A stretch of DNA of 64,000 nt from an uncultured Prevotellaceae bacterium (GTDB taxonomy: Bacteria > Bacteroidota > Bacteroidia > Bacteroidales > Bacteroidaceae), in contig CADAKX010000005.1 in the NCBI GenBank assembly GCA_902788605.1, positions 1-64,000 of the forward strand, written 5' to 3'. The notes beneath the pieces were generated by a model that was not told the origin of the DNA, did not search any database, and saw only the letters and a program-made list of their open reading frames with translations. Of the stretch, positions 35,093 to 42,995 are shown in pieces (position 1 is the first letter of the stretch; each line of letters opens with the position of its first letter). The position numbers were made by a program, and so were the translations under genes.

Positions 35093-35108
35093 TGTCCGAA
35101 AGTGAACA
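35093..35108. promoter_or_regulatory. Enhancer-like site 2
   Basis: TGTCC-N6-GAACA, one mismatch from site 1, with the centre 23 bp further upstream (about two helical turns), so both sites face the same side of the DNA. Confidence 0.55.
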
Positions 35109-35150
35109 ATATAGGGTCGAATTCCCCTAACCCCTTCAACCATCATCCAT

Positions 35151-35222
35151 CTTCCTTCATCCTTCTTCCTTCATCCTTCTTCCTTCATCCCTTCTTCCTT
35201 CATCCCTTCTTCCTTCATCCTT
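35151..35222. repeat. CT-rich minisatellite
   Basis: Five imperfect units of 14-15 nt (CTTCTTCCTTCATCC) in tandem. Confidence 0.8.
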
Positions 35223-35229
35223 CTTTTTC

Positions 35230-35304
35230 GAACCACCCAACCCTCCACCCTTGGAGGGCTTCAACCCACCCCCGGCCCCCTCCCTTTCCAGGGAGGGCTC
35301 CAAC
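35230..35304 (+). repeat. Palindromic repeat copy J (double module)
   Basis: Two tandem forward modules: a variant (ACCACCCAACCCTCC ... GGAGGG) and a canonical one (ACCCACCCCC head, CCTCCCT/AGGGAGG hairpin). It is an almost exact inverted copy of K, 268 bp away. Confidence 0.9.
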
Positions 35305-35379
35305 TGACTACGGGCAGCGACCGCCCTTCGTCAGGTTTTGGTATGGCTCTCAAGCTTTCGCCCCTTCGGGGTTCGCCAT

Positions 35380-35515
35380 GTCTCTCTTTCGGCTGGCGCG
35401 ACGTCCGCCTCGGATATTATTCAATGAAGATGCACAAGGAACAAAACTCAATGAAGATGCACAAGGGACAAACCTTAATGAATATGCAAATGATGCGCCA
35501 GCCGAAAAAAGAGAC
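35380..35515. repeat. Inner inverted repeat with 27-nt tandem repeat in its loop
   Basis: GTCTCTCTTTCGGCTGGCGC (35380-35399) is complementary to 35495-35515 with one small indel. The loop holds two full 27-nt units (35421-35447, 35448-35474; TCAATGAAGATGCACAAG...) and a partial third. Confidence 0.8.
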
Positions 35516-35572
35516 AAGCCGGACCTCTGATGGTCCGAGCTTACCTTAATGAATGAGCGACGAGTAGTCGCG

Positions 35573-35649
35573 GTTGGAGCCCTCCCTAGAAAGGGAGGGG
35601 GCCGGGGGTGGGTCGAAGCCCTCCAAGGGTGGAGGGTTGGGTGGTTCGA
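35573..35649 (-). repeat. Palindromic repeat copy K (double module)
   Basis: Near-perfect reverse complement of copy J, closing the composite element. Confidence 0.9.
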
Positions 35650-35729
35650 AAAGAAATAAAAAGATTAAAGTAAGAGAGCGTTGGGAGTGTTTTTGAAAGG
35701 ACGGTTGATGATGAAAGAAGGAGTAAAAA

Positions 35730-37085
35730 TTACTCCTCCATTTCTTCATCCAACCGATTGCCCCAAAGATATTTTTTAGTCTCTCTTGCAGCCACGCCAC
35801 TGAGCAGGAGCAAAGCGATAAGGTTAGGAATAGCCATGAAGGCATTCATGGCATCAGCGATGTTCCAAATAATATCGAGACTGATGATCGAACCAAAGAA
35901 CAATGCCACAATATAAAGAATACGGTAAAAGCGATTGGCACGTCGTGCCTCGATATAGTTCACTGCACTCTCGCCATAATAGCTCCAGCCCAGGATGGTG
36001 CTGAAGGCGAAGGTGAGGATGCCAAAGGTCAACAGCGGCGCACCCACATAGGGAATCTTCGAGAACGCCACCTTGGTGAGGGCAGCCCCATCGGCATAGC
36101 TGATGTCAGGATAGGCCAGGATGCTGCTGACAAGTACCAGTCCTGTGAGGGCACAGATGACCACGGTATCCCAGAACGTGCCCGTGCTCGACACCAACGC
36201 CTGGCGCACGGGGTTGCGCGTCTTGGCTGCTGCTGCCACAATGGGAGCCGAGCCCATGCCGCTCTCGTTGGAGAACAGACCTCGTGCGATGCCATAGCGG
36301 GCAGCCATCATCACTGTGGCTCCCACAAAACCACCACCTGCAGCTGAGGGGTTGAAGGCCGACTGCACAATGAGTTGCACGGCAGGCCACACATAACTGC
36401 CATTCATCACCAGGATGACGATGCAGCCCAGCACATAGAGCACAGCCATGAACGGCACAAAGATAGTGCACACGCGAGCGATGGCCTTGACGCCTCCCAG
36501 GATGACAGAGCCCGTGAGCAAGCAGATACAGATGCCTACCACCCACGTGGGGATGCCAAAGGTCTCGCTGGCCAGCAGGGCGATGGAGTTGGCCTGCACG
36601 GTGCAGCCGATGCCAAACGACGCCAGGGCAGTGAAGACGGCAAAGAGGATGGCGAGCCACTTCATATTCAGTCCGCGCTCAAGGGCGTACATCGGACCAC
36701 CATAGGTATGGCCGTCGCTGCCCTTCACACGATATTTCACAGCCAGCAGTCCCTCGGCATATTTCGTGGCCATGCCGAAGATGCCTGTGAGCCAGCACCA
36801 CAGCACGGCACCAGGACCTCCCAGTGCCACGGCCGTGGCCACGCCCACGATATTACCTGTGCCGATGGTGGCCGCCAGGGCTGTGGCCAAGGCTCCAAAC
36901 TGACTCACATCGCCGTCGGCGCCTGCATCTTTCTTCACTGACAGGCGGATGCCCGTGAGCAACTTGCGTTGGGGAATGCCCAGACGAAAGGTAAGGAAGA
37001 TGTGGGTTCCCAAAAGGAGGATCACCATGGGCCAGCCCCACAAGAACGAGCTGAGCAGCGAGAAGAAGTCATTGATTGGTTCCAT
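35730..37085 (-). CDS. Sodium:alanine (AGCS-type) symporter
   Basis: The 451-aa inner-membrane protein has about 10-11 transmembrane segments and takes up alanine, glycine or related amino acids with Na+. Family segments include TALAATIGTGNIVGVATAVALGGPGA (N-terminal third), GGPMYALERGL, ARGLFSNESGMGSAPI and the end region WNIADAMNAFMAIPNLIAL. It is a single-gene unit. A -7 box (TACCTTTG, 37114-37121) lies 28 bp upstream, divergent from the TlpA-like gene. Confidence 0.93.
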   Translation of the reverse strand: MEPINDFFSLLSSFLWGWPMVILLLGTHIFLTFRLGIPQRKLLTGIRLSVKKDAGADGDVSQFGALATALAATIGTGNIVGVATAVALGGPGAVLWCWLTGIFGMATKYAEGLLAVKYRVKGSDGHTYGGPMYALERGLNMKWLAILFAVFTALASFGIGCTVQANSIALLASETFGIPTWVVGICICLLTGSVILGGVKAIARVCTIFVPFMAVLYVLGCIVILVMNGSYVWPAVQLIVQSAFNPSAAGGGFVGATVMMAARYGIARGLFSNESGMGSAPIVAAAAKTRNPVRQALVSSTGTFWDTVVICALTGLVLVSSILAYPDISYADGAALTKVAFSKIPYVGAPLLTFGILTFAFSTILGWSYYGESAVNYIEARRANRFYRILYIVALFFGSIISLDIIWNIADAMNAFMAIPNLIALLLLSGVAARETKKYLWGNRLDEEMEE

Positions 37086-37113
37086 TTTGTGTCATCGTTT
37101 CTTATACAGCGCA

Positions 37114-37121
37114 CAAAGGTA
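37114..37121 (-). promoter_or_regulatory. -7 box of the symporter promoter
   Basis: Minus-strand TACCTTTG 28 bp before the start codon. The -33 box is unclear. Confidence 0.4.
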
Positions 37122-37153
37122 CGCTTTTATTTTCATATTTGGATATTTTTTCT

Positions 37154-37161
37154 TATTTTTG
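37154..37161 (+). promoter_or_regulatory. -7 box of the TlpA-like gene
   Basis: TATTTTTG, matching TAnnTTTG, 30 bp before the start codon. Confidence 0.4.
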
Positions 37162-37191
37162 CAGCCAGAAACCACATAAAAATAAAAAAAG

Positions 37192-37716
37192 ATGAAAAAA
37201 GTAATGATGACAATGATGATGCTCGCAGTGACGGTGTCGCTGGCAGCATCGTGCGGACAGCGCCAGCAATCGGTAGCAAGTATAGAACAAATGACGGTAG
37301 AGGAAGGCAAGATGGCTCCCGACTTTGAACTGCCCGACCTGCAGGGCAAACCCACAAAACTCTCTTCGCTCAAGGGCAAGTATGTTGTCGTCGACTTCTG
37401 GGGCGCTTGGTGCATCTGGTGTGTGCGTGGCATTCCCAATATGAAGGAGGCCTACGCGAAATACAAGGACAAGATGGAGATTCTGGGTGTGGATTGTCGC
37501 GACACCGAGGAGAAATGGAAGGCTGCCGTCAAGGAGCACAAGCTGCCTTGGAAGCAGGTGCGCTGCCCAGATGATAAGTTCCGCGCCCTGATGGAGCAAT
37601 ACAGCATTGAGGGTTTCCCCACCAAGGTCATCGTAGATCCTAAAGGCAAGATTGTCAAGGTGGTGACGGGCGAGGATCCTTCTTTCTATACCTTCCTCGA
37701 CTCGCTGTTTGAATAA
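37192..37716 (+). CDS. TlpA/ResA-like thioredoxin lipoprotein
   Basis: The 174-aa protein has a lipoprotein signal (SLAASC, Cys21) and a single thioredoxin fold of the AhpC/TSA-TlpA type. The redox motif WCIWC has Cys74 and Cys77, and the cis-Pro is in GFPTKVIVDPKG. It is probably periplasmic and membrane-anchored, reducing or shuffling disulfides or handling peroxide; the partner is not known. It precedes a TonB-dependent receptor gene by 53 bp and may be co-transcribed. Confidence 0.88.
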   Translation: MKKVMMTMMMLAVTVSLAASCGQRQQSVASIEQMTVEEGKMAPDFELPDLQGKPTKLSSLKGKYVVVDFWGAWCIWCVRGIPNMKEAYAKYKDKMEILGVDCRDTEEKWKAAVKEHKLPWKQVRCPDDKFRALMEQYSIEGFPTKVIVDPKGKIVKVVTGEDPSFYTFLDSLFE

Positions 37717-37769
37717 ATTTTGAGTGTCATTTAAACCATTTTAAATGACCTACGTCCAATCAACACATT

Positions 37770-40310
37770 ATGAATAAACTAGTTTATACTCTATTATTTT
37801 TTATTGGTGTCGCACTCAACGTGCAGGCACAAGGTGTAGTGAGAGGCAAGGTGCTCGACAAACAGAACGACGAGGCCCTGCAGTTTGTAACCGTGAGACT
37901 GACCGACAGCGCTGGCAAGTTGGCTGGTGGCGGCATGACCGACGTGAAGGGCGCCTTCAACTTTCAAGGCCTGAAGGACGGCAACTACACCCTCCAACTG
38001 ACGCTGATGGGCTATAAGGAGGTGAAGCGCAATGTGCAGATCACCCCCCAGAAGCGCACCGTACATTTCAACGCCCTCTATATGGCAGAAGACCAGAAGA
38101 TGCTGAAAGAGGTGCAGGTGACAGGTCAGCGCTCGCAGATGAAGCTCGAGGTGGACCGCAAGACGTTTACCGTGGACGAGGTGCTGGCAGCTGCTGGCGG
38201 CTCTGTGAGCGACCTGCTGGAAAACATCCCCTCTGTGGAGGTGACCACCGATGGCGAGATCTCGCTGCGTGGCAACTCGAGCGTGGAGGTGTGGATCAAC
38301 GGTAAAAGCAGCGGTCTGACCAGCGACAACCGTGCAGAGATTCTACAGCAGATTCCTGCCGAGAGCATCGAGCGCATCGAGGTCATCGACAACCCCAGCG
38401 CCAAATACTCGCCTGAGGGCACGGCTGGCATCATCAACATCATCCTGAAGCGCGACCGTCGTGCAGGCTACTATGGCTCTCTGCAGTCGGGCGTCAACAA
38501 CCAGAAAGGCTGGAACGTGGGTGGCAACATCAACTACTCCAGCAAGTGGGTGGACGCCTATGCCAACCTGGGTTATCGCAAGCGCAAGGGCAATGGTGGC
38601 AACATGAGCGACCAGCGTTATCGCGCCAACGAGAACTCTCCCTTCAACAGCTATCAGTTCAGCGAGGGCGAGAACAATAATAATGGTGGCGGACTCTTTG
38701 CTCGCGCAGGCCTGACCTTCCACCTGAGCGATAACGACGACCTGTCGCTGGGCGGCATGACCATGCAGGGCAACCGTTCTAACGACAACCTGACGACCTA
38801 TGAATATGGTTCGTTTGACGCCGCTGGCAACAAGACGGCCGACCGCAAGCTGAACCGTCAGACCTGGGGCGATGGCAAGAACCACATGTACAACGTGGAA
38901 CTGTCGTTCACGCATAAGTTCAACGAGAGCGGCACCCACAAGCTCGATGCTATGGTCGAGTTCAACAAGTGGAACGGCGACGGCTCTAACGAATATCTCA
39001 ACGATACCACCCACCTGGGCACGATGGCTACAACCTACAGCTATCAGTATCGCCCCATGGATATGAACAACCGCCACTGGGAGGCTCGCCTGGACTACGA
39101 GAACCAGGTCAACGAGAACCTCAAGATTGAGGCTGGCTATGAGGGCCGCTTCTCTCACGAGAACACCCCCCAGAGCAGCTATGAGTATGCTGCAGCCGGA
39201 CAGGCCCAGCGTCTTGCCATCGACGACCCCCTGCTCCAGGAGGACCCCTTCTTCTATAACCGCTTTATCTACGACAGCGACATCCATGCCCTCTATGCCA
39301 CAGCCAACATGAAGTTTGGCAAGTTTGGCGTGATGGCCGGCCTGCGTGGCGAATACTGGAAGGTGGACACGAAGAGCATCGACTACTATCAGAACGAGTC
39401 GCCCTTCAAGAAAGACTACTTTGAACTCTTCCCCTCAGTCTTCCTGAACTACGAATTGACACCCACCTCACAGCTTCAGCTGAACGTCACTCGTCGTCTG
39501 CGTCGTCCCTGGGGCGGACAGCTCAACTCATTCAAGAACACGCGCGACGCCTCGATGATTGAGTTTGGTAACCCTGAGTTGACCCCTGAATTCACCAACG
39601 CCTTCTCGCTGAACTACCTGAAGACGTGGACCAACCACACGCTGTCGCTGGGCACCTACTATCGCCCCACCACCGATGTGATGCAGCGCATCCGCTATCA
39701 GGGTCTCTACGAGGGTCAGAACGTGATGTATATGACCAACCTCAACGTGGCCAAGAGTCAGAGTGCTGGTGCCGAGCTCATCCTGAAGGATAAGTTCCTG
39801 CGCATCTTCGACCTCACCACCACGCTGAATGCTTACTACTATAAGCTCGATGGCTTCTCTACCATCGTCGAGAACCAGACCGTGACAGGCGAGGGCAACG
39901 AGAACTTCGCATGGGACGCCCGTGTGCTGGCCTCAGTCATCCTGCCCTACAGCATCTCTGTGCAGGCCACAGGTAACTACCGCTCACGCTCTGTCATCAC
40001 CCAGGGTCATCGCAAGGCCAACGGCTCGCTGGACCTGGGTATCCGCAAGACGTTCCTCAACAAGACCTTCGCACTGGCCCTGAACTGGCGCGACGTGTTC
40101 AACACCCGCAAGTTTGAGAACTATACCGAGGGTCCCACCTTCTGGCGTCATCAGAAGAACTTCCGTGACCCCCGCATCAACCTGCAGCTCACCTGGAACT
40201 TCGGCAATATGACGAAGAAAAAGACTGACCGAGATGGTGAGGAAGGCCAGGGCAACGGCCTCGAAGAGGACAACACCAACTCATTCGGAGGTGGTGGCGG
40301 CTTTGAGTAA
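37770..40310 (+). CDS. TonB-dependent outer-membrane receptor (carboxypeptidase-regulatory N-terminus)
   Basis: The 846-aa outer-membrane protein has a signal peptide (1-20), a CarboxypepD_reg-like domain (GVVRGKVLDKQNDEALQFVT, ~22-105), a TonB plug (~135-230; EIDNPSAKYSPEGTAGIINI-type motif) and a 22-strand-type barrel with an OMP_b-brl_3-like C-terminal half. A low-complexity end (FGGGGGFE) follows. The class includes receptors of unknown ligand; a SusD partner is absent, so it is not a SusC glycan importer by context. T2 is its downstream hairpin. Confidence 0.9.
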   Translation: MNKLVYTLLFFIGVALNVQAQGVVRGKVLDKQNDEALQFVTVRLTDSAGKLAGGGMTDVKGAFNFQGLKDGNYTLQLTLMGYKEVKRNVQITPQKRTVHFNALYMAEDQKMLKEVQVTGQRSQMKLEVDRKTFTVDEVLAAAGGSVSDLLENIPSVEVTTDGEISLRGNSSVEVWINGKSSGLTSDNRAEILQQIPAESIERIEVIDNPSAKYSPEGTAGIINIILKRDRRAGYYGSLQSGVNNQKGWNVGGNINYSSKWVDAYANLGYRKRKGNGGNMSDQRYRANENSPFNSYQFSEGENNNNGGGLFARAGLTFHLSDNDDLSLGGMTMQGNRSNDNLTTYEYGSFDAAGNKTADRKLNRQTWGDGKNHMYNVELSFTHKFNESGTHKLDAMVEFNKWNGDGSNEYLNDTTHLGTMATTYSYQYRPMDMNNRHWEARLDYENQVNENLKIEAGYEGRFSHENTPQSSYEYAAAGQAQRLAIDDPLLQEDPFFYNRFIYDSDIHALYATANMKFGKFGVMAGLRGEYWKVDTKSIDYYQNESPFKKDYFELFPSVFLNYELTPTSQLQLNVTRRLRRPWGGQLNSFKNTRDASMIEFGNPELTPEFTNAFSLNYLKTWTNHTLSLGTYYRPTTDVMQRIRYQGLYEGQNVMYMTNLNVAKSQSAGAELILKDKFLRIFDLTTTLNAYYYKLDGFSTIVENQTVTGEGNENFAWDARVLASVILPYSISVQATGNYRSRSVITQGHRKANGSLDLGIRKTFLNKTFALALNWRDVFNTRKFENYTEGPTFWRHQKNFRDPRINLQLTWNFGNMTKKKTDRDGEEGQGNGLEEDNTNSFGGGGGFE

Positions 40311-40320
40311 ACCAAAACAG

Positions 40321-40356
40321 AGATGGGCTGACTTCCTGTTGGATGTCAGCCCATCT
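40321..40356. terminator. Conserved convergent-pair hairpin, copy T2
   Basis: AGATGGGCTGACTTCC pairs with GGATGTCAGCCCATCT (one mismatch, loop TGTT). It is the inverted orientation of T1/T3. It sits between the convergent receptor and MATE genes and is followed by TTGTTTC. Confidence 0.75.
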
Positions 40357-40361
40357 TGTTT

Positions 40362-41699
40362 CTACTTCACAAATCCTTTATCACGCCATTTCCCGGAGCG
40401 CCATCGGCGCATCAGGATGATGCCGCGGATATTCTCGTCGAGGGCGAAGCCTATCCACATGCCCACCAGTCCGTAGCCCAGGGGGATGCCGATGACATAA
40501 CTCAAACCCACGGCGATGCTCCATTGGAAGATGATGCCTATCACCACAGGATAGATGGCATCACCCGTAGCGCGCAGGGTACCCACAGCAAAGATGTTTG
40601 ATGTACGGCCTATCTCCAGGAAGAAGTCCACCACAAACACCCATACGCCCATGGCGATAATCTCCTCGTTGTCTGTAAAGGCGCTGAGCACGCCGCGTCC
40701 AAATAGTGCCAGCAGGGCCGAGCCTGTCAGCGTGATAATCATAGACCATCGGAAGAAATAGTTGCCCAGCACGTAGGCCGCCTGATGTCGCTGTTGCCCC
40801 ACGAGGTGTCCCACCAAGATGCCGCCACCCTGCGTGATGCTGATGCAAAACAGGAAGACGAACGTAATCATGTTGAAGCAATAGGTGCGGGCTGCCAGTG
40901 CCTCGTTGCTGATCTGATTAATAAAATAGGTGATCACCACCTGCGACAGACTGTAGGATATGTTCTCGCTCATGGCCGGCACACCTATCTTCAGCAGGTT
41001 GCCCAGTTCCTGCCAGGGCATCGGACGGAAATAACTCAGGGGGAAATGTGGGATATGCACCTTGAAATGGATGGCAGCCAGCAGAACCATAGCCACACCC
41101 CTACTCGCCGCAGTAGCGATGGCGGCACCCTCAACACCCAGTTGCGGACAGCCCAAGCGTCCGAATATCAGGGCATAGTTGCCTATGATGTTCAGCACGT
41201 TTACGATACCCGTCACCACCATTGGATAGACCACCTTGTCGGCACTTCGCAGCGAGGCAGAGAAGGTGAGCGACAGGGCCTGGAAGAACGACAACGCACC
41301 CGTCAACTTCAGATACACCACGCCATCGCCCATCAGCTCAGGTCGCAGTCCCATCAGTTGCAGCAAGGCCTCGGCTTTGAAGTAGAGCAAGGCACTCACG
41401 CCCATGCCCAACATCAGGTTCACCACCAGCGCCATACCCACCACCTGCACCAGTCGCTTTCTCAGTCCGGCACCGATATACTGTGCGCAAAGGATGGCAG
41501 CCCCCATCGAGAAGAACTGATACACCAGGAATACCAGCGATATCAACTGGTTGTCCAGGCCCACAGCCGCCACGCTGTTGTCGCTATAGCGACTCAGCAT
41601 CACGGTGTCCACGGCACCCAGCAGCATCACCAGTGCCATCTCGATGAACACTGGTATGGTGAGTACTTTCAGTTGTCTTTTCAGGGATTGTCTAGCCAT
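40362..41699 (-). CDS. MATE family efflux transporter
   Basis: The 445-aa protein has 12 predicted transmembrane helices in two MATE halves (PVFIEMALVMLLGAVDTVML; GVPAMSENISYSLSQVVITYFI) and exports drugs or metabolites with Na+ or H+. I start it at 41699 (MARQSLKRQLKV); the 16-residue upstream extension would overlap the promoter. The substrate is not predictable. It is a single-gene unit. Confidence 0.9.
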   Translation of the reverse strand: MARQSLKRQLKVLTIPVFIEMALVMLLGAVDTVMLSRYSDNSVAAVGLDNQLISLVFLVYQFFSMGAAILCAQYIGAGLRKRLVQVVGMALVVNLMLGMGVSALLYFKAEALLQLMGLRPELMGDGVVYLKLTGALSFFQALSLTFSASLRSADKVVYPMVVTGIVNVLNIIGNYALIFGRLGCPQLGVEGAAIATAASRGVAMVLLAAIHFKVHIPHFPLSYFRPMPWQELGNLLKIGVPAMSENISYSLSQVVITYFINQISNEALAARTYCFNMITFVFLFCISITQGGGILVGHLVGQQRHQAAYVLGNYFFRWSMIITLTGSALLALFGRGVLSAFTDNEEIIAMGVWVFVVDFFLEIGRTSNIFAVGTLRATGDAIYPVVIGIIFQWSIAVGLSYVIGIPLGYGLVGMWIGFALDENIRGIILMRRWRSGKWRDKGFVK

Positions 41700-41718
41700 G
41701 TCTTTCAGTTTTGAGCTG

Positions 41719-41747
41719 CAAAGGTACAATCTTTTTTTTAAATCCAA
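41719..41747 (-). promoter_or_regulatory. Promoter of the MATE gene
   Basis: Minus-strand TACCTTTG (41719-41726) with TTG (41745-41747) 18 bp upstream. Confidence 0.5.
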
Positions 41748-41773
41748 TCCAATCGTCGAATAGTTTTTATGTT

Positions 41774-42169
41774 AACACCTAACTCAACACCCTTGAAATG
41801 CCTTGTGGCAAAGGGTTTGAGACAAGGTAGGTGTTTGCCAAACAGGTACCTAACACCTACCTATCACTTACCTATTAATGCTAAATTACTTAGTGCCTAT
41901 AAATTGCATACTTAGGCATCGTAAACAACATACTTAGCAACCCAAAACAACATAGTAAATAAAGAAATGCCGTTTCGCGACGTGCGAAACGTCATTTCTC
42001 GTAAGCCAAAACGGCATTTCTCTTAGGCCTACCAGTAATAAGACGACAGGTAGGTGGTAGGTAGGTGATAGGTAGGTGATAGGTAGGTGTTAGGTACCTG
42101 TTTGGCAAACACCTACCTTGTCTCGAACCCTTTGCCACAGGGCATTTCAAGGGTATTGAGTTAGGTGTT
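41774..42169. repeat. 396-bp long inverted repeat (MITE-like)
   Basis: Two 102-nt arms (41774-41875 and 42068-42169) are reverse complements with only about four mismatches, around a 192-nt centre. Each arm begins AACACCTAACTCAA at its outer end and has short CACCTACCTAT repeats at its inner end. The centre has its own inverted repeat (AATGCCGTTT near 41963 with AAACGGCATT near 42009). No transposase or other reading frame lies inside, and no clear target duplication is seen. Confidence 0.85.
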
Positions 42170-42288
42170 GCCAAAAAGTCGTTTCACCTTCAGAGAAACG
42201 ACGAGTTGCTTGCAGAGAAACGACGAGTTGCTCAAAAATAATGTATCTGCAACTACTCTTTGGTTTACACTGTCAATAAACTGTTTAG
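42170..42288. other. Short repeat stretch next to the long inverted repeat
   Basis: It contains a small hairpin (GTCGTTTC 42178-42185 with GAAACGAC 42195-42202) and a 22-nt unit (CAGAGAAACGACGAGTTGCT...) in two tandem copies (42191-42212, 42213-42234). No gene is seen. Confidence 0.7.
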
Positions 42289-42396
42289 CGCCTCATCCCT
42301 CCCTCCGTCCAAGAGGAGATACGCCAGTATTTCCGCGAGGCCGGCTGGAACGGCGACGTCCAGTTCGATGGGTTCGTCGAGGATTATGAGTGGTAA
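42289..42396 (+). pseudogene. 3' remnant of an unidentified gene
   Basis: An open frame runs from just after a TAG to TAA at 42394-42396 and encodes EEIRQYFREAGWNGDVQF followed by DGFVEDYEW. Its composition (GC-rich, Trp/Tyr/acidic end) is protein-like, unlike the flanking repeats, and a strong terminator hairpin follows its stop directly. There is no start codon. It looks like the C-terminus of a gene whose 5' part was lost, perhaps when the adjacent inverted repeat inserted. I cannot name the parent family. Confidence 0.5.
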
Positions 42397-42442
42397 AAAT
42401 TTCGCAGGCAGTACTTCTGTGGGTACCGCCTGCGAAATTTTT
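42395..42442 (+). terminator. Terminator after the gene remnant
   Basis: A 20-bp inverted repeat (42395-42414 with 42423-42442, core TTTCGCAGGC/GCCTGCGAAA, one mismatch) with an 8-nt loop ends in TTTTT. Confidence 0.75.
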
Positions 42443-42497
42443 AAAAAAAGTTGTTTCTTTGTTTAATATCTGCCATCTTTTTCGTTATATAAATAGA

Positions 42498-42995
42498 ATG
42501 ACGCAAGAAGAGTTTACACATATAGCCAGCGAGATGCGTGCAAATGCCGTTTCTGTAGCCCTGAAATGTGGGGCTGCACCTGCTGATGCCGAGGATATTG
42601 CACAGGATGTGATGCTAAAACTCTGGTATCTGCACGAGAAGATGGACGATGCTACTCGCATGAAGAGCCTGGTGGCGATTACCACGAGACATGTGTGCAT
42701 CGACCGATGGCGCACGACGCGCACTCATGCGGAAGTGGGCAGCATGATGCCGCTTGTGGATGAAGGTTCGTTGTACGACCGTCTGGAATATGCAGAACTG
42801 GAGCAATGGATGAACGACCAGATAGACGCTTTGCCCAACACCTCACGAATCGTGCTGACGATGAGACAACTGGAGCGTCGCGAACTGAGCGAGATAGCAG
42901 ATATCCTGGGTATCAAGCAGACATCCGTATCAACTTTGCTAGCACGAGCAAGAAACGAACTAATGAATAAACTAAAAAGGAGGAACCAACGATGA
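42498..42995 (+). CDS. ECF-type RNA polymerase sigma factor
   Basis: The 165-aa sigma-70 family protein has region 2 (~20-75: ADAEDIAQDVMLKLWYL, RHVCIDRWR) and region 4 (~105-160: LPNTSRIVLTMRQLERRELSEI, GIKQTSVSTLLARARNEL); regions 1 and 3 are absent. The start MTQEEF at 42498 fits the family; the 36-residue upstream extension reads through the terminator hairpin. It is the first gene of a three-gene operon with a putative membrane anti-sigma factor (4-bp overlap) and a secreted protein of unknown function. No TAnnTTTG promoter is obvious upstream, so it may transcribe itself. Confidence 0.9.
   Translation: MTQEEFTHIASEMRANAVSVALKCGAAPADAEDIAQDVMLKLWYLHEKMDDATRMKSLVAITTRHVCIDRWRTTRTHAEVGSMMPLVDEGSLYDRLEYAELEQWMNDQIDALPNTSRIVLTMRQLERRELSEIADILGIKQTSVSTLLARARNELMNKLKRRNQR

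Larger units (their letters stand above)
34971..35729. other. 759-bp intergenic region: sigma-54 control region plus composite repeat
   Basis: From left to right: a 12-bp inverted repeat (TTGTTGATATAA 34980-34991 with TTATATCAACAA 35004-35015), a sigma-54 promoter, two enhancer-like palindromes, a CTTCCTTCAT-type minisatellite (~35151-35222), and a nested repeat element bounded by inverted copies J and K. The open frame at 35069-35530 is made of these repeats and I do not consider it a gene. Confidence 0.7.

Noticed and set aside
35380..35515. CRISPR array in the tandem-repeat zone
   Set aside because: The 27-nt units abut each other without unique spacers, and no cas genes are present.
35069..35530. 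153-codon open frame in the sigma-54 control region
   Set aside because: It is made of the minisatellite, repeat copy J and the 27-nt tandem repeat; it starts inside an enhancer-like palindrome and has no protein-like composition.
41774..42169. Insertion sequence or transposon
   Set aside because: There is no reading frame of useful length inside and no target duplication is visible, so I call only a long inverted repeat.
42390..42497. 36-residue N-terminal extension of the ECF sigma factor
   Set aside because: It reads through the terminator hairpin of the gene remnant; Met at 42498 gives the family N-terminus.
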